Assembly (NCBI RefSeq): GCF_029168945.1
Contig: NC_083604.1
Span: 63,442,211-63,506,210, forward strand
Origin: Cannabis sativa
Taxonomy: Eukaryota; Streptophyta; Magnoliopsida; Rosales; Cannabaceae
Length of the DNA: 64,000 bases
Direction of reading: 5' to 3'
Below are positions 42,155-52,385 of this stretch, piece after piece (position 1 is the stretch's first letter; each line of letters opens with the position of its first letter). The position numbers were made by a program, and so were the translations under genes. The notes under the pieces were generated by a model that searched no databases, was not told the DNA's origin, and worked only from the letters and a program-made list of their open reading frames with translations.

Positions 42155-44135
42155 AACTTGTCAACCTTGACTAACACATCCTCAATGACTCCCCTAGGAT
42201 GAGCTAGTGATCGATCAGCCAATTGTAAAGTTACTGTAGTAGGTTTTGCCTCACCAAGCTGTAATCTTCTGAAAACTGACAAAGGCATCAAGTTAATGCT
42301 GGCTCCCAAGTCACATAGTGCGTTTATTCCTTCAATTTTTCCAATGGTACAAGGAATAGTGAAACTCCCTGGATCTCTGAGTTTGGGAGGGAGTTTCTTT
42401 TGCAGAATGGCGCTACACTCCTCAGTTAATGCCACTGTTTCATAGTCCTCCATTTTTCTCTTCTTGGACAATATCTCCTTCATGAACTTCACATAACTGG
42501 GCATTTGTTCCAAAGCTTCAGCGAAAGGAATGTTGATGTGTAATCTTTTAAAGACCTCTAGAAATTTTGAGAACTGCCTGTCTAGATTGGTCTTTCGGAG
42601 TCTCTGCGGATAAGGTATCTTCACATGATGATCTATACTGATTGGCGGAGACTGTTGTTGTGGTGCAGGACTATCAGTAGCCATCGTCTCTGTTGATGTT
42701 GGAGTTGGTGTCGGTTGATCTTTAATTTCTTCATCCACTGGTTGTACCATATCAGGCCCTTCATATTTCTTTCCACTTCGCAGGGTGATTGCCTTGCAGT
42801 TTTCTTTAGGATTCACTTCAGTTGTACTAGGCAAGTTTCCCTGAGGACGAATCGCTATATGAGTTGCCAGTTGCCCCATCTGAGTTTGTAAGTCTTTAAT
42901 GGAAGATCTCGTCTCTGTCATGAATTGCAATAATAAATCTGTCTGAAGACCAGAATTTCCACTAGAGCTTTGTTGCTGAGTCTGTTGTTGGTTCTGTGAC
43001 TGGTTCTGATTTCTCTATTGATAGAACCCACTATTCCTTCGATTTCCTCCTTGATTAAACCCATAGTTGTTGTTGTTTTGAGAGTAATTTCCAATAGCTT
43101 TTGCTTCATCCATTGCAAATTATTCACATCTTCCTGACATTCTGCATAGGGATTAGGACCCCCACATAGCTCACAGACCACTTGAGCTTGTTTTACTTGA
43201 ACAGACATCAGTTTTGTTAGGGCCTCTACCTGAGCTGTCAACTTGGTAATAGCATCCACCTCAAGCATCCCGGCCACCTTCTTTGACTGACTCCTTTTAG
43301 TTGGCCACTGCTGATTATTCAGGGCCATCTTTTCCAACAAATCATAGGCCTCATTTGCACTTTTCCTCATAAATGTTCCACCAGCTTCTACATCTATAAG
43401 GGTTCTTGTGTTACCTACCAGCCCGTTGTAGAAGTTGTGAACCAGCATCCACTTCTCAATACCATGATGAGGGCACTTTCTGATGAGATCCTTGAACCTT
43501 TCCCAAGACTCATGGAGAGATTCATTATCCTGCTGACATAAGTTGTTGATTTCTCCTCGCAACTTGGCAGACTTTGCTGGAGGAAAGAACTTAGACAGAA
43601 ATTTTGTTGCCAAGTCATTCCATGTTGCTATGGAGTTTGGAGGCAAGGAGTTCAACCAACTCTTGGCTCCTTCTCTCAACGAGAATGGAAACAGTCTCAA
43701 ACGGATGGCATCATCACTAACTCCATTGACTTTGAAAGTCTCACATAGTTCCATGAAGTTTGATAAGTGCATATTGGGATCTTTAGAAGGGAGTCCACTA
43801 AACTGGATTGAAGACTACACCATTTGAAGTATGGCAGGCTTAATTTCGAAGTTGTTAGCATAAACTACTGGTGGCCTGATGCATGACTGAACCCCCGTAA
43901 GAGTTGGGAGGATATAATCTCTCAAGCTGCGGCCATTAGCTTGATCTTCAACGGCACCTCCATTATTACCGTTGTTTCCTCCATTATTTGCAACATTAGC
44001 GTTATCAGCCATGATTACTGGTGTTTCAGCAGGTGCTGAAACTCTCTCTTGCCTTTTGTTCCTTCTGTTTCTCCTACAAGTCTTCTCAATTTCAGGATCA
44101 ACAGGCAATATGACTCCTTGACCTTGACGGCGCAT
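42155..44135 (-). pseudogene. Athila gag and protease
   Basis: Read from 44135 down. The gag core has [20 protein letters not shown] and [19 protein letters not shown] (retrotransposon gag domain), then a zinc-finger-like CELCGG with a later C. A Gln/Asn-rich linker follows, then the aspartic protease with CDLGASINLMPLSVF (D-x-G active site). Lesions: an in-frame TAG at 43815-43817 (reads as CAG to TAG after ILQMV), a frameshift near 43105, and a TAG near 43020 (FYQ-stop-RNQNQ). The protease is cut by copia D just after VKVDKFI, and its continuation is at 32029. Confidence 0.9.
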
Positions 44136-44260
44136 ACACTTAAAATCCTTAAGATAGATAAAGACAGTATTGCAAGAAACAGATTAGAAATTTAGCAAGA
44201 GAAATAAACCAAAGTAGAAGTTAGTATAATTTTATGTAATATTAATCTTTATACAATTCT

Positions 44261-44275
44261 CCAACAACGGTGCCA
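44261..44275 (-). other. Athila primer-binding site
   Basis: TGGCACCGTTGTTGG on -, 6 nt inside the 5' LTR. It differs by transitions from the tRNA-Asp-type PBS (TGGCGCCGTTGCCGG) used by Athila-like elements. Confidence 0.8.
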
Positions 44276-44281
44276 AAAACT

Positions 44282-45453
44282 TGTTACGAAAATTGTGAAA
44301 CAATACGCAAGTGCACGCAATCAAGTAGTAAACTCACGCAAGTGAGGTCGAACCACAGGGAATTGGATTAATTACTACTAAATTATACTTATAATTCTAT
44401 TTGGCAAATTAATACTTTTTACGATTTAAAAAGAATAAAAGTAATTCAAGAAACTTAAATAACACAAGTGAATATTAATCAAGATGAGACAATAGGGAGG
44501 AGAATCCTGTTGTTTGTTTACCCCATTGTTAATGCCTAATTGCTATCCTTTTCTTGAAGTGAATGACAGATTATAAATCAACCTAACTCTTTTCAGATCT
44601 TTTAGGTTATAAATCACATGTTCTCTAATTAATCTCTTAATTAAACTAACATGAAATCAACATTAAGCAATAATCTAATTGTCACATAAGCCATGCAAAT
44701 ACTTCCGTTTCACATAGAACCTCGATTATCCAATTTTAGCATTCTCTATTCTCACTTTACAGATTTTGAATTGAGATCATAGAACATGTAGAAGGTGATC
44801 AAGCTTACACATGGAATTAAACATAAATATAGATAATTTCACAATCAAGATGGAGGAATGACAATTATTCATTAACTAGGAAAAAACTTTAAACAACATT
44901 CATCATCCTCCCTAAATGGGAAATTTAGCTCATATTCAAATCCATAACCATTCCTAAAACAGAATTTAACATAAAGAAATTAAAAAGGAAGAGAGAAAGA
45001 AACTATTGGTGGAATGACTCTGGATCTTCACTTTGCTCCTCTAGCCGCTCTCCACTACGTTTTAAGTCTCAAAATCGCCTTCCCTAATTTTCAATCGCAG
45101 TTTTCTTTTTATCTCTCATTTTTAGGGTTCAAAGGACAAAAATACCCCTGCTTGTACGGGCTCTCGCTGCGGCCATGGCATCCTCCGCCGCGGCGACTGG
45201 AGCCCCCAAAATCGACCTCTCTGTTTTCGAGTTATGGTCGCTGCCATGGTGATCTCGCCGCGGCCAAAAGTGCACCGAGCTTAAATTTGGCATTTTTCTT
45301 AGCTCCACTTGTCTTTTATTGCACTTTTGTATCCCGGGGCCTCCATAACTCCGAGAAACCTGAAAAACATATAAAACAAGCGTAATTCTGTCCTAAAACA
45401 TCGAAAAGCGAATATAAAAGTGATCTAGAATATAGGCTAGAAATAGCCTAACA
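44282..45453 (-). repeat. Athila 5' LTR
   Basis: 1172 bp, partner of 22172-23343, followed by the AAAAC duplication. An open frame at 45014-45385 lies antisense to the element and recurs in the other LTR as an artefact of shared sequence. Confidence 0.93.
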
Positions 45454-45464
45454 AAAACCCAACA

Positions 45465-46373
45465 GACTTCACCAAATAAATTCTCAACTTATTAATTCCG
45501 CCTTGCGCCACTATAGATTTGGAATTGAATAACACTCTCAGTTATATATAACGCTCTATATGTACCACGATATAGATATGTTATGATTATCTATTGTTAC
45601 AATCCTAATAGTCAAAGATCCTCTATAGATGATCCTATAAATGATATTTCAGTAAACTAATATAATTACTGAAATGAGATCTCAATCATTTATCTCTATT
45701 CAACCAAGCTCGAAGGAAATCATCGTTTCACTTCTAAATACTTATAGAAGCTACAGATTTCATATCTGTGATCAGCGCTCCCACTCAATTGAACTACCAT
45801 GTTCCCAAGAGGTAAGTATCCACCAGAACCAAAAGTTAGCTTCCACGAATAACTCAAAGAACATAAATAATACAACTAAGCTGAACCTAACCATATCAAG
45901 ATTAAGATGCATAGACCTAAGATCAACCATTGATATTGACTTAGAAAGATATAACGGTAAGTTTATGATATCTTATCTAAGATCAATATCTTTCACTTCT
46001 AATGTATACTCCATACATCCGATACTGGTAAACTTTGCCAATGTCCTGAAAAGGACATAACACTTATCCAAGGTGTAAGTATACTTTATCGCTGATTATC
46101 ATACCAGTCTAAATCCAGTGAACTGAAAAATCATGGGAATTAAACTTTTGAACAATATAATCATGATTATAATCCACTGTGCTGACGACACTATAATCAT
46201 GAACAAATAAATACATATTTATATATGTTCTGGACTTAATAGAATTTATACATTAAATATAATCATGAAATAAATCATGTGAACCGTGCAACATAAAAGT
46301 GATCTCTGATCTTTATTAATTAGTAAATCTGATTATATTGAAATCGGTTTTATTTAGGGCACAAAACCCAACA
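45465..46373 (-). repeat. Copia solo LTR A, right segment
   Basis: Continues LTR A after the GACTT copy of LTR B's TSD and ends GGGCACAAAACCCAACA at 46373. Relative to LTR B it lacks about 85 bp near 45632. No internal retroelement sequence remains, so A is a solo LTR formed by LTR-LTR recombination. Confidence 0.9.
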
Positions 46374-46505
46374 CACTAGTACGTCAAAGTACTAAGGGCA
46401 TGTAGTATTATGGCTAGTTGTACTTATACTATGGATTAATAATACCAACACTAGTACGACTAGAGTACTAAGTGCATGTGGTATTATGGTCAATCGTACT
46501 ATGGT
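46374..46505. repeat. Tandem repeat of about 75 bp, right part
   Basis: The remainder of the second unit (after the CACTA duplication) and a third unit (ATACCAACACTAGTACG to TGTGGTATTATGG). With the left part it makes three units split by the nest. Confidence 0.7.
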
Positions 46506-46973
46506 CAAGAACGTTCGAGACTCAGTCATACGTGTTTGACATGGTTTATGACTTGTTGATAAGTGTATTGGCGCTTAGCCGCAGGTCGATCATATGTTAT
46601 GTTTTATGTTTTTCTTACTGAGTATGTCGACTCACAAATGCTATGTTATGTGCAGGTAAAGGAAAAATTGTTGTTCAACGGCAGTGAGTTTGAAGCTGGA
46701 TGAAGATTGAACGTATCGAGACAGTTCGACCTAGAGTGTTGGATCTTCGGAACAGCTATCGCTCACGGTTCTGTAGTCGTTGTGCGACATCTTTTCATTA
46801 TGTATAGTTAAAAAATTTAAATAAAGGATCCCACATTTTATAAATATAATACAATTTATGTTTATTTATTAAAGTTTAAATTTTATCACTTTTTGATAAA
46901 CTCTTTGTTTAGCAAAGGTTGCACACTAATTATAAAAAGCACTATGGAACGCCTAAACTAGTAGGGTGTTACA

Positions 46974-47959
46974 AGAGCAGTCTCTTATAAAATAAACACA
47001 TGGATCCAATCCCCGAGGAAAGGATGGAATGTTAATTGATGACTCTCAAAGAGTTAGCCTTGCTTGATCAGAACTTGTGAGATGATGTGACCTTGACAGG
47101 GTCTAATCGCATACTATGCCTTGCATAGTCAAAGACAAGCAGGACCAAGAGGATTCAATACAAGTCGTGTATGTATCAAAACATATGTGGCGACTAGGTA
47201 GTCCTCTCCTGTAACTAGTAAATATCGCTTCTTTACATAAATATCAGTCTGAATGATTGATCGTGTTTGACGACTCGTTAGGGACTCGCATGTCCCACGT
47301 TTTGAACAAGTGAGATGTACGTCTATGTGATCTTAGTTGAACGCAGACATTCAAACGATAGGCCCATGAGCCACTTAGCAGATACAAAATGCACTAAAAG
47401 CCTGCAAGCTTGTGCGAGAATACGAACAGACAACTCATGCTAAGCAAGTTGCATACATTGCCACACTTAAAGCTAGAACAAATTAAATTGTTCTTCATTT
47501 ATTCTTTGACGTTTATTCTGATTTAATACTCTCATTTATTGTAAAATGGTTCTAAAACCGATCAGTTATGTAAAACTAAAGGGACACTTGCTTTCTATAT
47601 AAAAGAGTGATTCAAATCAAATAAAATAAGCTGAAAATCTTTGCAACAGTGGACTAAACAAACCAAGATTTGACTGAACCACTATATTTTCTGTGTATTC
47701 TTGTTATTTTTTGCTTTTTATTCTATTTGATAGTAGCCAATTTTTTGAGTACTCGCTACTCTACGTGAGTATTCGCAAGTTTTATCTGTGTGTTCTTACT
47801 AGCATTAAATACTCCTACAAATTTCGGTGTTGTCCAAATTCCTCCCACAACACCTAGTTTAAACTTTTTGTAATTGAATATATAGTGAAAGCTAATTGTG
47901 TAATTCAATTAGTGATAGTCCAAAAAGACATTCTCACTTTTATATAGGTTATAGATTAT
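46974..47959. other. Unassigned sequence right of the nest
   Basis: About 1 kb without an ORF or repeat that I can name. It contains a TATA-like TCTATATAAAAGAG near 47595-47608. It could be decayed retroelement sequence. Confidence 0.4.
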
Positions 47960-47989
47960 CAAATTTCCCTTACAAAGAAGGGAAATTTG
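47960..47989. repeat. Perfect 12-bp inverted repeat at MULE-like termini
   Basis: CAAATTTCCCTT and AAGGGAAATTTG separated by 6 bp (ACAAAG). GGGAAATTTGA matches the end of MULE-1, so this may be two MULE ends lying head to head. Confidence 0.7.
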
Positions 47990-50527
47990 ACAATCCATGC
48001 TTAAATTGGGTGCATGGTCTTTTAGTATCCCACTTTAAAATGCATAGGACTTTAATACTCTAAAACTCCTTAAACTTCAAAATACTCTCCTTATTCAAAT
48101 TCTCTCTCATTTTAACCCTCTCTCTTTCTCTCCTCCAACTCTCCTCTTTCTCTAACTCTTACCAAATCCACCTGAAAACACCCACGACCACCGTCATTCG
48201 CCTGCCCATCCCTAAACTGGATGAAGTCTAGACCTCTAAACCCTCAACGAAACACACTAGAAACACCCCAAAAAATCATGAAACCCACCCCCAAAATCGC
48301 AAAAAAAAAGGTATGTTTCTGAACTTTTGTGTGATTTTAAATGGGTCTTTAGATTTGTGTTGTTGTTTGTGGTTGATTGCAAGAAAATTTATTTAAATTA
48401 GGTTTGATTTTTGTGTTTTGGGTTGATTTTCATTGATGTCTGTCCAACTCCTAGTTTTTTCACAGATTATCGACATTTAGCGATATTGTTCGCGAGGTCT
48501 TACTATATTGCGAGGTCTTCCTAGTTATTTCTCTATTAGCGACATTTCTCTACATATTAGCGACTTTCCTAGACATAGTTTGGTTAGACTAGGAAGCTCT
48601 AACGGTTAGCGACATTAGTCGACATAACTTGCAACATTTTGCGATATTAGTTAAGTTATTGGAAGTTAAAACCCTTGGCGACTTGTAGCGATATGTTATC
48701 GACATCATTTGCGATTTTGTTATCTTTTGATTATTTTTCTTTCTGTCTTGTTGTAGTTAGCGACATGTAGCGATATGTTGTCAACACATTTTTGCGATAT
48801 TAATGTCTTTTGATTGTTGTCTCTTTGCCTTGTTGTAGTTAGCGACATGTGGTGACACGTTTGTCGACATGTTGCGATGTATGTCTTGGGGAAGGAAAAA
48901 ATACAGTACAACTACAAATACAATTGAATCTGCAAATAAAATGGAAAAAATTAGGCAAGAAAAAAATATGTTAAGAAACCTTGCAAAAGATGTCGCAACA
49001 TGTCGTGAACCATGTGACAATTGCATTGCAACAAATCGCTACTAGTCGCTAGATTTTATTCTCTACTTCACCAAACACTATTTCTAAAAACTATCGACAC
49101 ATATCACAAACAATATCGATTGACATCACTAAAATTGTAAGTAGATAACAAATCTTTCCTAGTGTTGTAAATTTCATCGCTACATGTCGTTAAAAGTCAT
49201 TCTTGACCTCTAGCACACTCTCATGTCGCTAGATATCGATAACGACATCACTAAAAATCGCTAAAACTACAAAAAAAAATTACTAAAAAATGCAGAATTC
49301 GAACAGATCAAGTTTTAGGAACAAAACAACCAAATAAGAAGAAATATATGTGTAGATTTATTTATATCAACTTAAATACAATAAAATCTAACAATAATTA
49401 CTAAATAAATTACATACTTAATATTTTTTTCAAGAATTATATCGATAAGGGAGTTTGGGTTGTTCCTACACACTTGGTTGTCAAGCTAAGTTGATGGATT
49501 CCGACAAATGGTGCTCTAGCAAAAGGTGTGTGACCTTCTAGAGAGAGAGGAGAATGAGAGAGGGAAGAAAGGGGAAGGGGTTTAATTTTATTAAGGAAAT
49601 TTGGTTTAGTATGCTTAAATGTAAAATATATTGTTTTAATATACCGCCAAATTAGAAATAGTATATATATATAATTTTAATATTTTTTCCTCCCAAAAAT
49701 ATCCTTACATTTCAAAAAAACTTCTCTCTCTCACTCTCTAGCGTTACCCCGATCCAAAACTCCTACCGTTGAACACACAGACTCAGATCCCCGGTCGCAA
49801 GGTCTCGACGTCATCTTCTCTCATGGCCTCTCTCGTTTTTTGCATTTTTTCTTCTGATTTACCAATTTTTTGCGATATTTAACGATGTATTTGCAATGAT
49901 AGAACAAATCTGAAGTTAGGGATGAAGTTTAGCGATGATTTGCGATATTTAGCAATGATTTGCGATATTTAGCAATGTGTTTCGTGATGTGTTTCACGAT
50001 GTTGTGGATTGGAGACATTTAGCATGTTTCATGACTTCGCAATGTTTCGCGACATCGTCAAAAATCAGAAAAAAAATTGCAGAAAACAAGCGAGTTGAGA
50101 ACTCATAGATTTTGGGACTTCGGGTTTCACGATTTCTCTTTGTAGTTTCGCGATATCCTCTTCGGTGTTGTCCTACATTTTATCTTCGGAGTGGGTTTCG
50201 CTGGAGGTGGTGCGATGGTCGTGGGTTTGGTTTGGGTCTTGTTCGGTATGGTTTTGTGGTCGTGGTTATTGGTTGAGTTTAGTGAGAGTTAGAGAGAGAG
50301 TGAGAGAGGGCCAAGAGTAAGAGGGAAGGTATAAGGAGGGTATTTTTGAATTTAACTAATTTTAGAGCATTAGATTTCTATGTATTTTAATGTGGCATAC
50401 TATACTATAAGACCATAAATAATTTTTAAGCATAAATTGTTACAGGTATATATATATATTTTTTTTTTAACATAAAAAGTTACAGGTATATTTGATATTT
50501 AATAAGATATATGCATGTCAAATTTCC
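47980..50527. mobile_element. Non-autonomous MULE-like sequence, probably two adjacent units
   Basis: Left end GGGAAATTTGACA at 47980; right end TGTCAAATTTCC at 50527. A left CT-rich arm (48040-48160) pairs imperfectly with GA-rich arms at 49540-49620 and at 50285-50390, which suggests units of about 47980-49660 and 49670-50527. Inside are arrays of AGCGACATGTAGCGATAT-like words at 48440-48890, the opposite orientation (ATGTCGCT) at 48980-49270, and TTTGCGATATTTAGC words at 49865-50000. No transposase or other ORF is seen. No clean 9-bp TSD was found, so the limits are tentative. Confidence 0.5.
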
Positions 50528-50530
50528 AAA

Positions 50531-50810
50531 GGGAATTTAACTTTTTGCCCTTAATAATATACCCCATATCAAAATTTATACTCTCCCTTAATTTGTACAA
50601 ATTTAGTCCATTGATTACATAAACTTCCCATTTTACCCTTTTTTTTCAAAAAAAAAAATAAAATTGGTAAAAACTGAAATTGGTCTTTCTCTCTCTCTTC
50701 CCTCTCTCTCGTGTACCACTCTCTCTCTAGAAAAAACTGAAAAATTTCTCAAAAAATGTCTCTCTGTCCGTCCCACTCTCTCGTCCCTCTCTCTCTTCCC
50801 TCTTGAATGG
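50531..50810. repeat. MULE-2 left terminal region
   Basis: Terminal sequence with the CT-rich run TCTTTCTCTCTCTC and relatives at 50683-50800, comparable to the reverse complement of 6850-7043 in MULE-1. The open frame at 50664-50915 is a product of CT repeats. Confidence 0.5.
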
Positions 50811-51014
50811 TTGTTTCTCGGTGGGTGTTGGTGGAAAACTGAAGCACAACCCAATATCACTCAAGAATCTTACACCATTATAATGGGTAAGTTGTGTTTT
50901 AAGCATATTGTTTGACTTTATGTAGTTTAAAATTGTTATATGTGTGTTATTTGTTGGAACTGCTATTTTTTGGTCTGAAATTGTTGAGATCTGGTTTTCA
51001 GTCGAAATCTGGGT

Positions 51015-51262
51015 TTTTCAGTGTTATCGATGATATATCGATAACTTATCGATGGTTTGTCGATGATTACACGAGGAAAGGTCAGTGATGACCATTATCG
51101 ATGTTATGTCGACAGTATGTCGACATGTTATCGACATTAAGCAACCAACATATTATTTACAAACAGTTTATCGATAGCATGTCGACAAAAATCATTTATC
51201 TTTTTTTAAGAAATTGTCGATATTTTGTCGACACCATGTCGACATTATATCGATACAAATGA
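51015..51262. repeat. TCGATA/GTCGAC palindromic array, left block
   Basis: More than a dozen TCGA cores in words such as ATGTCGACA, TTATCGATA and TTGTCGATG, spaced about 8-12 bp. It lies left of the small CxxC ORF. Confidence 0.8.
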
Positions 51263-51394
51263 AAAAAGCCATAAATAAAACATGACATAACATTAAAATA
51301 ACATAAAATAAAATAACATAAAAACATAACATAAAAAAACATTAAAAAAAAAGAAAATAAAGTTCAAAAAAAAAAAACAAACATTAAATAAAAC

Positions 51395-51751
51395 TCACCA
51401 CAAGCCATAACATAACAAATTATTTTTTTTTAATTCTTTGGCTTGTGGTTGAGCCTTGCAATACTTGCATAATGTTCCAGGCTTCACCGGTTTACCGTTA
51501 AAGATGCCTAGTTTGCAACGACGGCATCCTTCGGGGAACCCTGGTGGTGGAGCCGTCCATACACCAGTTTTGCAAAAATGTGCTTCAAGTTGCCTGAACC
51601 TGAACTCGTTCCCACATCGTTCTCTTTCGAAAGCTCTATCGGCGTCAAAAACTTTCTGCATTTCAGGAGTAATTATGCCAACATCAGGCTCCTGCTTCAG
51701 CTCTTCAGTAGTTAAGATGGGGAATTTGCCTTTGTTCTTTCTTGGCGTCAT
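51395..51751 (-). CDS. Small CxxC-CxxC protein carried in MULE-2, function unknown
   Basis: An intact 118-residue frame on -, divergent from mudrA. It starts MTPRKNKGKFPILTTEE, has a charged middle (DADRAFERERCGNEFRFRQ) and a C-terminal zinc-ribbon-like pair: CRRC, 15 residues, CKYC (about residues 80-100). TATAAAAG on - at 51836-51843 lies 85 bp before the ATG, a good TATA box position. TCGACA-type arrays flank it on both sides. I do not recognise the family. It may be a MULE accessory gene or a captured host fragment. Codon-like composition and an intact frame in a decayed neighbourhood argue that it is real. Confidence 0.55.
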   Translation of the reverse strand: MTPRKNKGKFPILTTEELKQEPDVGIITPEMQKVFDADRAFERERCGNEFRFRQLEAHFCKTGVWTAPPPGFPEGCRRCKLGIFNGKPVKPGTLCKYCKAQPQAKELKKNNLLCYGLW

Positions 51752-51835
51752 ATTTAGAACTTAAGAATAAGAAAAAATTTTAAGAGTAAGAGAGAAGTAG
51801 AAGACAAGAGCACTTATGAATAAGAAAGGGATTTA

Positions 51836-51843
51836 CTTTTATA
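51836..51843 (-). promoter_or_regulatory. Candidate TATA box of the small CxxC ORF
   Basis: TATAAAAG on -, 85 bp upstream of the ATG at 51751. Confidence 0.5.
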
Positions 51844-51853
51844 GAGCAGTAAA

Positions 51854-52325
51854 CATGTTGGGAATGTAGGAAAATTTAATGGTCATTAAATGTGTAACTG
51901 TACAGGTAAAACGCATGAAATGGTGTATTTGTCGACTGAATGTCGATACTATGTCGATATGATGTCGACAACATGCCAATTTAGTGACACTGCAGACTTA
52001 TTTGTCGATACCATGTCGACGTCATGTCGATAGCTTGTCGATAGGACACGTGTCTGACATGCACCGTGGCAGTTGGGAAGGGTTGTTGGGAACGTAGGTA
52101 AAATTTATTAACATTATTAAATGTGTAACCGTAAAACATGAAACGCATGCACTGTGTGTTTGTCGATTGAATGTCGATGGTGTGTCGATGTTATATCGAT
52201 GGCGAGCATGCTTGGTGTGGTTGTCGATATTATGTCGACAAAATGTCGACAATTAGTGTCATATTTTCTGCTGTTGTTGTTATCGACATTATGTCGATTA
52301 ATATCGATGGGATGTCGATTTTTTT
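51854..52325. repeat. Direct duplication with TCGACA arrays, right block
   Basis: Two diverged copies of a ~230-bp unit, starting at about 51858 and 52086 (GTTGGGAATGTAGG / GTTGGGAACGTAGG). Each has AAATGTGTAAC, AAACGCATG and then a run of TGTCGA(T/C) words. They lie between the small ORF and mudrA. Confidence 0.75.
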
Positions 52326-52385
52326 TTTTTGGTGTTTTTTCCTTTACTCACCTTGCTTGTTTGGTTTGCAACTGCTAGAGAGAAA

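Larger units (their letters stand above)
22172..45453 (-). mobile_element. Athila-like Ty3/gypsy retrotransposon, nearly complete, with two nested insertions
   Basis: A - strand LTR element with two 1172-bp LTRs (44282-45453 and 22172-23343), TSD AAAAC at 22167-22171 and 45454-45458, and a PBS of the tRNA-Asp type. The order is gag, protease, RT, RNase H, integrase and an extra ORF downstream of integrase, as in the Athila lineage. Solo LTR C and copia D (12.1 kb together) lie inside. Without them the element is about 11.2 kb. Every ORF carries stops or shifts, so it is inactive. Clade assignment is from gene order, PBS and motifs only. Confidence 0.92.
17862..46973. repeat. Outermost LTR-like sequence hosting the nest (about 2.1 kb after removing insertions)
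   Basis: Bounded by TGTTATACCC at 17862 and GGGTGTTACA at 46973, near-complementary termini like those of some plant gypsy LTRs. Visible parts are 17862-19338 and 46379-46973. The left part has a TATA-like TATAAATAGAGG near 18207 and diverged internal repeats of a GGTAAGGTTTGGCTCAG-type sentence. The right part has AATAAA-like signals. No 5-bp TSD is visible (TATGT left, AGAGC right), so a truncated LTR is as likely as a complete solo LTR. No coding sequence is present. Confidence 0.4.

Noticed and set aside
17862..46973. Outermost sequence as a complete solo LTR with TSD
   Set aside because: TATGT and AGAGC flanks do not match, so completeness is not supported; kept only as LTR-like.
50633..50915. 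Ser/Arg-rich frames near the MULE-2 left end
   Set aside because: Produced by CT/GA dinucleotide runs.
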